Shown here in pieces: positions 1-5,280 of a stretch of DNA of 6,846 nt. The stretch covers positions 1-6,846 of the forward strand of contig JAQBPS010000333.1 of the NCBI GenBank assembly GCA_028287415.1, read 5' to 3'. Source of the DNA: Bacillota bacterium. Lineage in GTDB: Bacteria; Bacillota; Sulfobacillia; Symbiobacteriales; Symbiobacteriaceae. The notes under the pieces are model-generated. The model made no database searches, had not been told where the DNA came from, and worked only from the letters and a program-made list of their open reading frames with translations. A program made the position numbers and the translations under genes. How positions within the stretch are numbered: position 1 is the stretch's first letter; the number at the start of each line of letters is the position of its first letter.

Positions 1-445
1 GCGAGTTGACCCAGATGCTGTGGACGTCCTTATTCCACAGGATCACGAAGTGGTCCGGCGCCACCCCGTCCAGGTCCTGACGGGTCGGCCAGCGTCCCCA
101 GGTGTTGGCGTTGAAGCCCATGCCCCGGATCCAGGTGCCGGGAGCGGTGCGTGCAGCACGCTCCCGCACCAGCGCCAGTGCCGCCTCCAGGGAGTCAGCC
201 CCGTCAAGGTTCAGGTCGGTCAGCCCGAAGCTGAACAGGGAGAAGTGCACGTGCGCATCGATCAGGCCGGGGACGACAGTCTGCCCGCCAAGGTCGACAA
301 CCTGGTCTGCCGGACCCAGAAGTCCGGCCAGCTCAGCCCGCCCGCCCACGGCGAGAAACCGACCGCCCTCCACCACGAAGCCGTCAGCCACTGGCCGGGC
401 CGCATCCACCGTCAACACGCACCCATTCCGATAAAACGTGCGCAC
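1..445 (-). CDS. Amidohydrolase, YtcJ-like (Amidohydro_3), N-terminal part only
   Basis: The first 148 residues of a metal-dependent amidohydrolase are seen; the rest lies beyond the left edge. The N-terminus shows the small beta-sandwich typical of the superfamily (residues about 1-58), then VVPGLIDAHVHF with the metal-binding pair H65-x-H67 at the start of the TIM barrel. A later stretch with D140, H142 and the end WVNS (145-148) resembles the DGHxxWVNS motif of YtcJ-type enzymes. Members of this family hydrolyse C-N bonds of varied, mostly unknown substrates, so I do not name a substrate. The GTG start at 445 is chosen because AAAAGGGG lies eight bases upstream (454-461 on the plus strand). 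No signal peptide is visible, so the enzyme is probably cytoplasmic. The gene diverges from the small ORF at 488, with only 42 bp between them. Family is confident; function is not. Confidence 0.88.
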   Translation of the reverse strand, partial: MRTFYRNGCVLTVDAARPVADGFVVEGGRFLAVGGRAELAGLLGPADQVVDLGGQTVVPGLIDAHVHFSLFSFGLTDLNLDGADSLEAALALVRERAARTAPGTWIRGMGFNANTWGRWPTRQDLDGVAPDHFVILWNKDVHSIWVNS

Positions 446-476
446 AGCGCTATCCCCTTTTGCGCAGACTATGCCC

Positions 477-483
477 GAGGTGA
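477..483 (+). promoter_or_regulatory. Ribosome binding site of the 59-aa ORF
   Basis: GAGGTGA matches the anti-Shine-Dalgarno complement and is placed correctly for the ATG at 488. It is the main reason to accept this short gene and to prefer this start over the long upstream extension. Confidence 0.65.
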
Positions 484-487
484 TTAC

Positions 488-667
488 ATGGACCAGCAAC
501 CTGAGAAAGAGCCGGCCCAGCAGGGGCGCAACCTTACGCCGCCGACCGTCGATGTAACCGACCAGGTGCAGAGAACCGCGCCCGACTCCGAACTCCGCAA
601 TCACGGCATCTACTTCTTCGGCGAGAAGGGCAGCCCCTACCAGGAAGAAGTCAACAAACAGAGGTGA
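488..667 (+). CDS. Small hydrophilic protein of unknown function (59 aa)
   Basis: This is a 59-residue ORF that I do not recognise. The ATG at 488 is supported by GAGGTGA at 477-483, a near-ideal ribosome site ending four bases before the start. The product is very polar: the first half is rich in Q, P, E and T (MDQQPEKEPAQQ at the start). The second half holds a short segment NHGIYFFGEKG (about 39-49) and the charged end EEVNKQR. There is no cysteine, no membrane helix and no signal peptide. The reading frame is open far upstream, but that part lies antisense to the amidohydrolase and has no ribosome site. The gene ends seven bases before a strong hairpin shared with the convergent ppaX. It is probably real on start-site and terminator evidence, but no function can be assigned. 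Confidence 0.6.
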   Translation: MDQQPEKEPAQQGRNLTPPTVDVTDQVQRTAPDSELRNHGIYFFGEKGSPYQEEVNKQR

Positions 668-701
668 AAAAGGCAGAGTCCGGCCAAAGCCGGACTCTGG
701 C
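667..701. terminator. Bidirectional intrinsic terminator between the 59-aa ORF and ppaX
   Basis: A perfect 11-bp GC-rich stem (674-684 with 689-699) closes a CAAA loop. Read on the minus strand, the hairpin starts one base after the ppaX stop and is followed by CC and five T residues (667-671 on the plus strand as A5), a standard intrinsic terminator. On the plus strand the following sequence is only GCTATTTG, so termination of the 59-aa transcript is likely weaker. Confidence 0.85.
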
Positions 702-1345
702 TATTTGCCTAGCACCAGTGGTACCAGATCCGCCGGGCGCTGGATCCAGAAGTCCGGGCCCGACCCGGTCAGCGACTCCCGCCCCGTGACGGACCACGCC
801 ACCGCCGCCGTTTTCAGCCCTGCGTTCTTGCCGCACAGGATGTCGAACCGGCTGTCGCCCACCATCAGCACATCGTGGCCCGGCGCAACCCCCAGACGCC
901 GGAGCGCCAGCAGGGCCGGCTCCGCATCGGGTTTGTGCTGTTCGGTCTCATCCATGCCGACGACGGTGTCGAAGAACTCCTCCAGCCGGCTGACGCGGAG
1001 GCCCCGCCGGGCCATCTCATGGAATTTCGATGTGACAATGCCAAGCTTGATATCCGCCGCCTTGAGCGCCGTGAGCGCTTCCAGCACCCCGTCGAACTGA
1101 CGGATCAGGAAGTCATGGTTGGCCACATTGAACGTACGGTAAAAGTCGGTCAGCTCCCCTGCGCGCTCCTGCGAATAGCGCTCCATGGTGGTGATCAGCG
1201 GCTCGCCGAAGTACTGGTGGATCTCCTCGGCGTCCACCTCGCGCCCCAGCTTCTCCCGGAACGTGTGCTGGAACGAGCTCACGATGAGGTGGTTGGTGTC
1301 GATCAACGTCCCGTCCAGATCAAACAGGACGACTGAAAATGGCAT
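701..1345 (-). CDS. ppaX: Pyrophosphatase PpaX (HAD superfamily)
   Basis: The product is a 214-residue cytoplasmic HAD hydrolase, the usual PpaX length. In Bacillus PpaX hydrolyses the pyrophosphate released when HPr kinase/phosphorylase dephosphorylates Ser-P-HPr, linking it to carbon catabolite control. All four HAD motifs are present: D9-L-D11-G-T (nucleophile and acid/base), T105-S106 in GIVTSK, K138 in EQHKPD, and GDSRFD (163-168) for Mg2+. The segments IVSSFQHTF (21-29) and FYRTFNVANHD (68-78) closely resemble the Bacillus protein from memory, which separates it from generic phosphoglycolate phosphatases. The ATG at 1345 starts the domain exactly and has AGGAGGG seven bases upstream; the frame continues upstream to 1591, but that part is antisense to the next gene. 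No hprK or lgt gene, common neighbours of ppaX in Bacillus, is seen here. Other HAD-IA phosphatase activity remains possible. Confidence 0.9.
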   Translation of the reverse strand: MPFSVVLFDLDGTLIDTNHLIVSSFQHTFREKLGREVDAEEIHQYFGEPLITTMERYSQERAGELTDFYRTFNVANHDFLIRQFDGVLEALTALKAADIKLGIVTSKFHEMARRGLRVSRLEEFFDTVVGMDETEQHKPDAEPALLALRRLGVAPGHDVLMVGDSRFDILCGKNAGLKTAAVAWSVTGRESLTGSGPDFWIQRPADLVPLVLGK

Positions 1346-1377
1346 GTAAGACCCTCCTATACTGGAATGATTCGCCC

Positions 1378-1406
1378 TTGACAGACCCGCCCCTCCTCCC
1401 GGTAAT
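1378..1406 (+). promoter_or_regulatory. Sigma-A-type promoter of the YdjM-like gene
   Basis: A perfect -35 TTGACA (1378-1383) is followed, after 17 bases, by GGTAAT (1401-1406, four of six matches to TATAAT). The predicted transcript starts near 1412-1415, giving a leader of about 60 nt before the ATG at 1473. A small GGCAGG/CCTGCC stem (1424-1429 with 1439-1444) lies in that leader. The site sits in the 127-bp divergent gap shared with ppaX. Confidence 0.65.
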
Positions 1407-1472
1407 CTCGCTGTGCGCAAAAAGGCAGGGAGAACGGGCCTGCCGAATTGGCATACCACAGGGGGTGTGCGC

Positions 1473-2219
1473 ATGGGCCAGGTGGGTCTCCATGCCCTGA
1501 CAGGCCTGGTGGTGGGCGATCGCTTGAGTGCACACGTCCAGTCCCGGGTCGGGCGGCGGGCCCTCATGTTCGGCTTTCTCCTGGGGAACATTCTCCCGGA
1601 CCTGGACTTTCTGGCGGTGGTGGGGCTCTACCCCGTCAACCGTGGCCTGGCCCTGAACCTGCACCGGAGCTTCACCCATAGTTTGCTCGCAGCGGTCGCC
1701 CTCGGCCTCGGCTGCTATGTAGCGGGGCTGCTGATGCGTGACAACTATGTTCGGTACCTCGGCTACGGGCTCGCCCTGGGCACAGTGGCTCACTTTGTGG
1801 AGGATATCTTCCTGTGGTTCACCCCCGTGGACATATTCTGGCCCGCCAGTGTGTACGGGCTGATTCCCCCGGTCGATATCTGGGGCTGGTTCCACACGCC
1901 CATCCTGGTAGGCAGGCTGCTCGGGGCGGGCGAACTGGCGGCCTTTGCCCTGTACTACGGCCACCTGGCCCGGTTGGCGCTTGCATACGAGACCGATGCG
2001 GAGGCCGTTCCGCTGGTCCGCCGGATGGCGGCGGTCTGCTGGGTGGCATGGGCCCTGCTGACCGCCCTCTGCTTCGACCTGGCGGGCACAAGATTCGATC
2101 TCTACTTCTACGTGCCGATGGGGCTTGTGTTCATGCCCGCCTGCCTTTACCTCACCTGGCGAATGCAGAGCACCATCGAGTTTATCGGCGTGTTTGGACA
2201 ACCGCATCAGAACAAGTGA
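1473..2219 (+). CDS. Membrane-bound metal-dependent hydrolase, YdjM/DUF457-like
   Basis: The product is a 248-residue polytopic membrane protein with the motif order of the YdjM/DUF457 family of putative metal-dependent hydrolases. These are H7 near the start, GNILPDLDF (38-46, with D43 and D45), HRSFTHS (64-70, with H64 and H69) and H107 with D111 in AHFVEDIF. In the family these His and Asp residues are expected to bind metal at the membrane; the substrate is unknown. Hydrophobic helices are apparent at about 30-52, 70-89, 93-116, 147-170, 185-203 and 210-228. The ATG at 1473 follows a G-rich ribosome site (AGGGGGTG, 1460-1467). An in-frame GTG at 1413 lies at the predicted transcription start without a ribosome site, so I reject it. 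The last codons and the stop lie inside the left arm of the 2204-2260 palindrome. Monocistronic by context. Confidence 0.82.
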   Translation: MGQVGLHALTGLVVGDRLSAHVQSRVGRRALMFGFLLGNILPDLDFLAVVGLYPVNRGLALNLHRSFTHSLLAAVALGLGCYVAGLLMRDNYVRYLGYGLALGTVAHFVEDIFLWFTPVDIFWPASVYGLIPPVDIWGWFHTPILVGRLLGAGELAAFALYYGHLARLALAYETDAEAVPLVRRMAAVCWVAWALLTALCFDLAGTRFDLYFYVPMGLVFMPACLYLTWRMQSTIEFIGVFGQPHQNK

Positions 2220-2260
2220 GGAGCGAGCACAGTGTGCTCGCTCCTCACTTGTTCTGATGC
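2204..2260. terminator. 57-nt perfect palindrome at a convergent gene junction, probable bidirectional terminator
   Basis: Arms 2204-2231 and 2233-2260 are perfect inverted copies (28 of 28) around a single central G at 2232. The left arm includes the last four complete codons and TGA stop (2217-2219) of the plus-strand gene. The right arm ends one base before the TAA of the minus-strand ferredoxin (2262-2264). Transcripts from either side would end in the same very stable hairpin. Neither side has a good T-run (TTTAAG on plus; CGGTTG on minus), so the terminator call rests on position and stability. Confidence 0.7.
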
Positions 2261-2261
2261 T

Positions 2262-2711
2262 TTAAGCCCGGCCCTCGGCCACGGAGATCGGGTGCAGCTC
2301 GTTGGTCGGCACAACGATGATCGCACCCTTGGCGCAGACCTCCTCGCACTCCTTGCAGCTGACGCAGGCGTTCGGCTTGGTCAGCACGGCGGTGCCGAAG
2401 AACTGGCCCTCGCCTGCGAGTTCCAGGCAGTCGAACGGGCAGATCTCCACGCAGAAGTCGCAGCCGGTGCAGGAGACGGGGTCGATCACCGGCTTCGGCC
2501 AGTCGACACGCTTCGGGATCCGGGGCTTATAGACGCCAAACTCGTCGGCGATCGACAGAACCGGGCAGCTGCGGACGCAGGCGTCGCAGTCAATGCACAG
2601 CTTGGGGTCGATATAGTGCAGCGCCTTGCGCTCACCACTGATCGCCTCTGTGGGGCAGACGGTGACGCAGGCGGTACAGCCGATGCAGTTATTGTCAATA
2701 AAGTGGGCCAA
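2262..2711 (-). CDS. Ferredoxin-like protein with four [4Fe-4S] motifs
   Basis: A 149-residue soluble protein carries four complete CxxCxxCxxxC motifs: C9/12/15/19, C39/42/45/49, C81/84/87/91 and C116/119/122/126. The first three are followed by the Pro typical of bacterial ferredoxins, the fourth by Ala. The pattern suggests two tandem 2[4Fe-4S] units joined by a basic, proline-rich linker (about 60-78). An extra cysteine, C95, follows the third cluster. It should act as a multi-cluster electron carrier in the cytoplasm or as an electron-transfer subunit; its partner cannot be told from the sequence. The TTG start at 2711 is chosen because GGGGAGGG lies seven bases upstream and the clusters begin at residue 9. 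An earlier ATG at 2789 would overlap the promoter. The gene lies downstream of the bc operon but has its own promoter. Confidence 0.88.
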   Translation of the reverse strand: MAHFIDNNCIGCTACVTVCPTEAISGERKALHYIDPKLCIDCDACVRSCPVLSIADEFGVYKPRIPKRVDWPKPVIDPVSCTGCDFCVEICPFDCLELAGEGQFFGTAVLTKPNACVSCKECEEVCAKGAIIVVPTNELHPISVAEGRA

Positions 2712-2718
2712 GGCGTTT

Positions 2719-2726
2719 CCCTCCCC
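2719..2726 (-). promoter_or_regulatory. Ribosome binding site deciding the TTG start of the ferredoxin
   Basis: GGGGAGGG on the minus strand is followed by a seven-base spacer and then TTG at 2711. No ATG or GTG is suitably spaced, so a TTG start is the best reading. Confidence 0.75.
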
Positions 2727-2760
2727 TGTTGTAGAGCCTCGTACCCAGCTGCTACAACCC

Positions 2761-2789
2761 AGTATACAATGTTTGAGCCAAACGTTCAA
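2761..2789 (-). promoter_or_regulatory. Promoter of the ferredoxin gene with palindromic spacer
   Basis: On the minus strand, TTGAAC (2784-2789, four of six) and TATACT (2761-2766, five of six) are separated by exactly 17 bases. Transcription would start near 2754, leaving a leader of about 40 nt before the TTG at 2711. The spacer holds an imperfect inverted repeat, AATGTTTG (2768-2775) against CAAACGTT (2779-2786), seven of eight pairs. A repressor binding there would block the promoter. Confidence 0.7.
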
Positions 2790-2817
2790 AGGTTCTGTCT
2801 GGCAGCGGCACCCAGAC

Positions 2818-3438
2818 TTAACTGCCCCGGAGGATCCGCGTCAGGTTGAAGCGATCAGACTGCGACAGCCGGCTCTGCTCCCAGAGCGAGCGAATGTGGT
2901 CGGCCAGCTGCTCGGGGTTCAACACCGCTACGTCGGCGGTCGTATGCTCAGGCAGCGCGCGGCGCCGAATCAAGACCAGAACCGCCGCAACCGGCACTTC
3001 CCGGACGCTCTCATCCAGCGCCGGCCCTGCCGCATTCAGGCGATCACGCACCCAACGCACCGAGTCCTGCGCCTTGCTGCACGCCTTCGCGATCCGGTCT
3101 GCGGCCCGCTTCACCCGAGCCGACTGTGCCGTCTGATCCAGGGTGATCGTGACGATGCCGCCGGGTCCCACCACCAGGTAGTCCGGGCGCCCACCGGGCT
3201 GCATGGCCCAGTCGGTGATCACGGCCCCGGGCCCCAGCGACTTGAGGCCCGCCTCGAGTTCCTTCAGTCCGGACCCGGTTTGCAGCCGGTTGATTCCGAG
3301 CGTGCCAATGATCCCGAAGAAGCAGATCCCGATGGTGGCGTACATCGCCATCCAGTGGTTACCGGTCTGACTGTACGCCTTGAAGAGCGAGCCGATCAGC
3401 ACGGACGTAAACAGTAACGCGATCACATATCGACGCAC
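2818..3438 (-). CDS. Membrane protein with degenerate NERD-like domain
   Basis: The product is a 206-residue protein with two N-terminal membrane helices (about 4-19 and 31-50) and a soluble part resembling the NERD (nuclease-related) fold. The match is in GLKELEAGLKSLG (57-69), the RPDYLVVGPGGIV stretch (84-96) and a following helical region. Active NERD/restriction-endonuclease folds have D...ExK. Here D86 is kept, but the expected Glu and Lys fall on T99 and D101, so nuclease activity is doubtful. The gene starts at a GTG (3438) with AGGAGG six to seven bases upstream. It follows the cytochrome c gene by 91 bp, a gap holding a GC-rich hairpin, and precedes the ferredoxin by 106 bp. A weak GTCTGG/CCAGAC stem (2797-2817) follows its stop. 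The NERD relationship is an inference from a short motif; otherwise this is a hypothetical membrane protein. Confidence 0.7.
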   Translation of the reverse strand: MRRYVIALLFTSVLIGSLFKAYSQTGNHWMAMYATIGICFFGIIGTLGINRLQTGSGLKELEAGLKSLGPGAVITDWAMQPGGRPDYLVVGPGGIVTITLDQTAQSARVKRAADRIAKACSKAQDSVRWVRDRLNAAGPALDESVREVPVAAVLVLIRRRALPEHTTADVAVLNPEQLADHIRSLWEQSRLSQSDRFNLTRILRGS

Positions 3439-3492
3439 GGTGGGCCTCCTGTCAGCGGCCCCGCGAATCGGGACCCAGTCCGGATAGGGGAA

Positions 3493-3522
3493 CGGGGGGC
3501 GTCCGCCGAAACGGGCCCCCCG
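3493..3522 (-). terminator. GC-rich hairpin after the cytochrome c gene
   Basis: A perfect 8-bp stem CGGGGGGC/GCCCCCCG (3493-3500 with 3515-3522) begins seven bases after the cytochrome c stop, with a possible inner CCG/CGG pairing. There is no following T-run, so it may be a partial terminator, an mRNA-stabilising 3' structure or a processing site that lowers expression of the downstream membrane protein relative to the bc complex. Confidence 0.45.
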
Positions 3523-3529
3523 GTACTGG

Positions 3530-4477
3530 TTACTTCAGGCCCATCAGATACTTGGCGATCGTCGAGATTTCCTGGTCCGTCAGCACGCCCTTGAAACGGG
3601 GCATGTAGTACGGGCCCTCAGACATCACCGGCTTGTCTGTACTCAGGGTCGGCTGCCGGACCGCCCGGTTGGCACTCCAGTAGATGGGCATACGCACGTC
3701 GTGGGGAATGGCGTTCGGGTGCGTCTTGTCGGCCGGATTCACGTTGGGGTACATGATCCAGTTCTCGAGGAACGCCTGGTCAACGCCCCAGCTGCCAACA
3801 TGCGTCAGGTCAGGACCGATCTTGCCGCCGATGCTGCCAATGCTGTGGCAGGAGAGGCAACTGGCCTTGTCGCCTGCGCGCAGCAGCGCCATGGCAGCGG
3901 CGTTCACATCCTTGTTGGCGGAGGTGGGCAGCGGGATGTCGGCTTTGTTGTTTGCGTACTTGTCGAGGCCGGTGTCAGGGACCGGCGCCCCCATGTCCGG
4001 ATTGCCGACCACGTTCCACTGACTGCCGTCCTGGTTCATGATGAACAAGGCCAGCGCTTTCACAGACTCGTCGTCGAGCGGGCCACCGAAGTCACGCCCC
4101 CAGGAGGGCATGGTGGTGTAGGAGATCCAGTGACCGTCCGGCGCCTTCTCCCACTGGGGGTGGGTGTCGTTGCCGGGGCGACCCTGGCGGATTGTCTGCT
4201 GGATCATGTTGAAGATGTCCGCGCCGGCGGGCGTCTCGTAGTTCACCTGGTTCACTTTCCGGTTCAACGGCATGCCCACGCTGCCCTCACCATGGGGACC
4301 ATGGCACTGAATGCAGTTCTGCGAGTAGATCGTGGCACCCTTCAGCACATACTCCTCATGCTGGCGATCAACAGCAGCCTGCATCCGGGAAGGCTCCCGG
4401 AAGCAGTTGCCGAGCAGCAGGACTGCGAGGAGCACGCTGAGCAGCGATATAATCTTGTATTTTCTCTCATTGCGCAC
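3530..4477 (-). CDS. Membrane-anchored dihaem cytochrome c of the bc complex
   Basis: A 315-residue protein with two class I cytochrome c domains, expected to take electrons from the Rieske protein and pass them towards a terminal oxidase on the outer face of the membrane. A hydrophobic segment (about 9-24) serves as signal or anchor. C25 follows LLGN, so a lipoprotein is conceivable, but Asn before the Cys is not canonical. Domain 1 has C55-IQ-C58-H59 with M123 (in TTMPSWG) as likely axial ligand. A polar, proline-rich linker (about 150-190) leads to domain 2, with C207-LS-C210-H211 and probable ligand M292 (in YYMPRFKG); M263 is an alternative. The GTG start has AAAGGAG ten bases upstream, a rather long spacing, inside a small hairpin. 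It is 49 bp downstream of the 54-aa membrane protein gene. It takes the place of the cytochrome c domain of Bacillus QcrC. Confidence 0.92.
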   Translation of the reverse strand: MRNERKYKIISLLSVLLAVLLLGNCFREPSRMQAAVDRQHEEYVLKGATIYSQNCIQCHGPHGEGSVGMPLNRKVNQVNYETPAGADIFNMIQQTIRQGRPGNDTHPQWEKAPDGHWISYTTMPSWGRDFGGPLDDESVKALALFIMNQDGSQWNVVGNPDMGAPVPDTGLDKYANNKADIPLPTSANKDVNAAAMALLRAGDKASCLSCHSIGSIGGKIGPDLTHVGSWGVDQAFLENWIMYPNVNPADKTHPNAIPHDVRMPIYWSANRAVRQPTLSTDKPVMSEGPYYMPRFKGVLTDQEISTIAKYLMGLK

Positions 4478-4500
4478 AGGCCGTGAGCTCCTTTCCTGTG
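4475..4500 (-). promoter_or_regulatory. Hairpin over the cytochrome c start codon, ribosome site in the loop
   Basis: On the mRNA, CACAGG (4495-4500) pairs perfectly with CCTGTG (4475-4480), whose last three bases are the GTG start. The 14-nt loop holds the AAAGGAG ribosome site (4488-4494). This could tune translation of the cytochrome or bring a distant ribosome site close to the start. A six-base match may also be chance. Confidence 0.35.
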
Positions 4501-4526
4501 ACCGATTCCCGGGAACTGTTCATCGG

Positions 4527-4691
4527 CTAATAGTCACCGATCCAGCGCTGAATGAAGTAGACCGTTGCCAGTACGCCGACAAACAGGACGAAAACCAGGA
4601 GGAGCTCCATTGCCTCGGACACATAGATGCCGTGGTACCACGGCATGTGCACCAGGGACTCACTCGCAAGCGTCAATTCGGGGAACGACAT
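4527..4691 (-). CDS. Small single-helix membrane protein in the bc operon (54 aa)
   Basis: A 54-residue protein with a polar N-terminal third (MSFPELTLASESLVHMPWYH), one strong membrane helix (about 28-46, rich in L, V and F) and a short end QRWIGDY. The ATG at 4691 has GGGGGAGGG five bases upstream, and the gap to the Rieske stop is only 14 bp, so translation is very likely. It lies between the Rieske and cytochrome c genes on the same strand. By analogy with the small one-helix subunits of b6f and cytochrome oxidase complexes, it may be an accessory subunit or assembly factor of this complex; that is an inference, and I do not recognise the family. There is no cysteine or haem motif. H15 and H20 sit just before the helix. 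An in-frame extension upstream would overlap the Rieske gene and has no comparable ribosome site. Confidence 0.82.
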   Translation of the reverse strand: MSFPELTLASESLVHMPWYHGIYVSEAMELLLVFVLFVGVLATVYFIQRWIGDY

Positions 4692-4705
4692 GCTGACCCT
4701 CCCCC

Positions 4706-5242
4706 TTACACCTTGGTAGCCTGGCTGGGATCGTACACCGAACGGGTGTGGATCTTGCCAGTGTTTACGAGAATGGTGCCATCCTTCCCGACTTCCATCT
4801 CCATGTAGTCCAGCGGGCGTGGGGCCGGGCCGGCCACGTTTTGTCCGCTGATGTTGTACACCGAGCCGTGGCAGGGGCACATGAACTTCTTCTGGGCGTC
4901 ATTCCAGGGAACCGTGCAGCCGAGGTGCACGCACTTCCAGTACAGGGCCATGAGGCCATCGTCCGTGCGCGTGAGGTAGTACTTGCCTGCACGGACGGTC
5001 ACAACGTCGCCCACCTGGATCTCGTTCAGCTTCTTGGGCACCGGCACCGGGGCGCCGAAGCCGGTCAGCTTGATCGGCCAGAACATGGCGCCGCCACCGC
5101 CGGCCATGGTGCCGAAGAAGGCGCCGATGGTCGCAAACATGCTGGAGCGGAGCATCTGACGGCGGGTGATGCCATCCGGACTGCCAACAGGGCTTGCAGG
5201 CGGAGCGGCGGCACCGGCCGGGGCCTTTTTCACGTCAGCCAT
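4706..5242 (-). CDS. qcrA: Rieske [2Fe-2S] protein of menaquinol-cytochrome c reductase
   Basis: A 178-residue Rieske protein that accepts the first electron from quinol at the outer Qo site and moves it to cytochrome c. The cluster motifs are C104-V-H106-L-G-C109-T and C122-P-C124-H125-G-S: C104, H106, C122 and H125 are the ligands, and C109/C124 form the usual disulfide. S127 corresponds to the serine that tunes the potential of high-potential clusters. The N-terminus is Ala/Pro-rich, followed by TRRQML (26-31), a twin-arginine motif, and a Gly-rich hydrophobic anchor (about 35-57), so export by Tat with a retained helix is expected. The ATG at 5242 has AAAGGGTGA upstream. It comes third in the operon, 38 bp after subunit IV, unlike Bacillus, where the Rieske gene is first. 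Confidence 0.95.
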   Translation of the reverse strand: MADVKKAPAGAAAPPASPVGSPDGITRRQMLRSSMFATIGAFFGTMAGGGGAMFWPIKLTGFGAPVPVPKKLNEIQVGDVVTVRAGKYYLTRTDDGLMALYWKCVHLGCTVPWNDAQKKFMCPCHGSVYNISGQNVAGPAPRPLDYMEMEVGKDGTILVNTGKIHTRSVYDPSQATKV

Positions 5243-5280
5243 CGCGTTTCACCCTTTCAGATCGTGGTGCTGCCAGCAGG

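Noticed and set aside
20..487. Upstream part of the plus-strand frame containing the 59-aa ORF
   Set aside because: It is antisense to the amidohydrolase, whose HVH motif and superfamily fold are clear, and it has no ribosome site.
1356..1384. Possible ppaX promoter CTGTCA-17-TATAGG on the minus strand
   Set aside because: The -10 would overlap the AGGAGGG ribosome site, so the transcript would begin after it. The match is probably accidental and no other convincing ppaX promoter is seen.
1413..1472. GTG start at 1413 for the YdjM-like gene
   Set aside because: There is no ribosome site, and the codon falls on the predicted transcription start. The family motif H7 is in place when the ATG at 1473 is used.
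1346..1591. Upstream extension of the ppaX frame (82 more residues)
   Set aside because: The extension lies antisense to the YdjM-like gene and crosses its promoter. The HAD domain starts exactly at the ATG at 1345, which has a strong ribosome site.
1320..2207. Long minus-strand open frame of 295 codons
   Set aside because: It is antisense to the YdjM-like gene, which has family motifs, a promoter and a ribosome site. Its product is a low-complexity polar sequence of the kind produced by opposite frames of GC-rich genes.
2797..2817. GTCTGG/CCAGAC stem after the NERD-like gene as a terminator
   Set aside because: Only a 6-bp stem with a 9-nt loop and no T-run; too weak to list as a terminator.
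3701..4486. Plus-strand open frame of 261 codons
   Set aside because: It is a shadow of the dihaem cytochrome c gene on the opposite strand.
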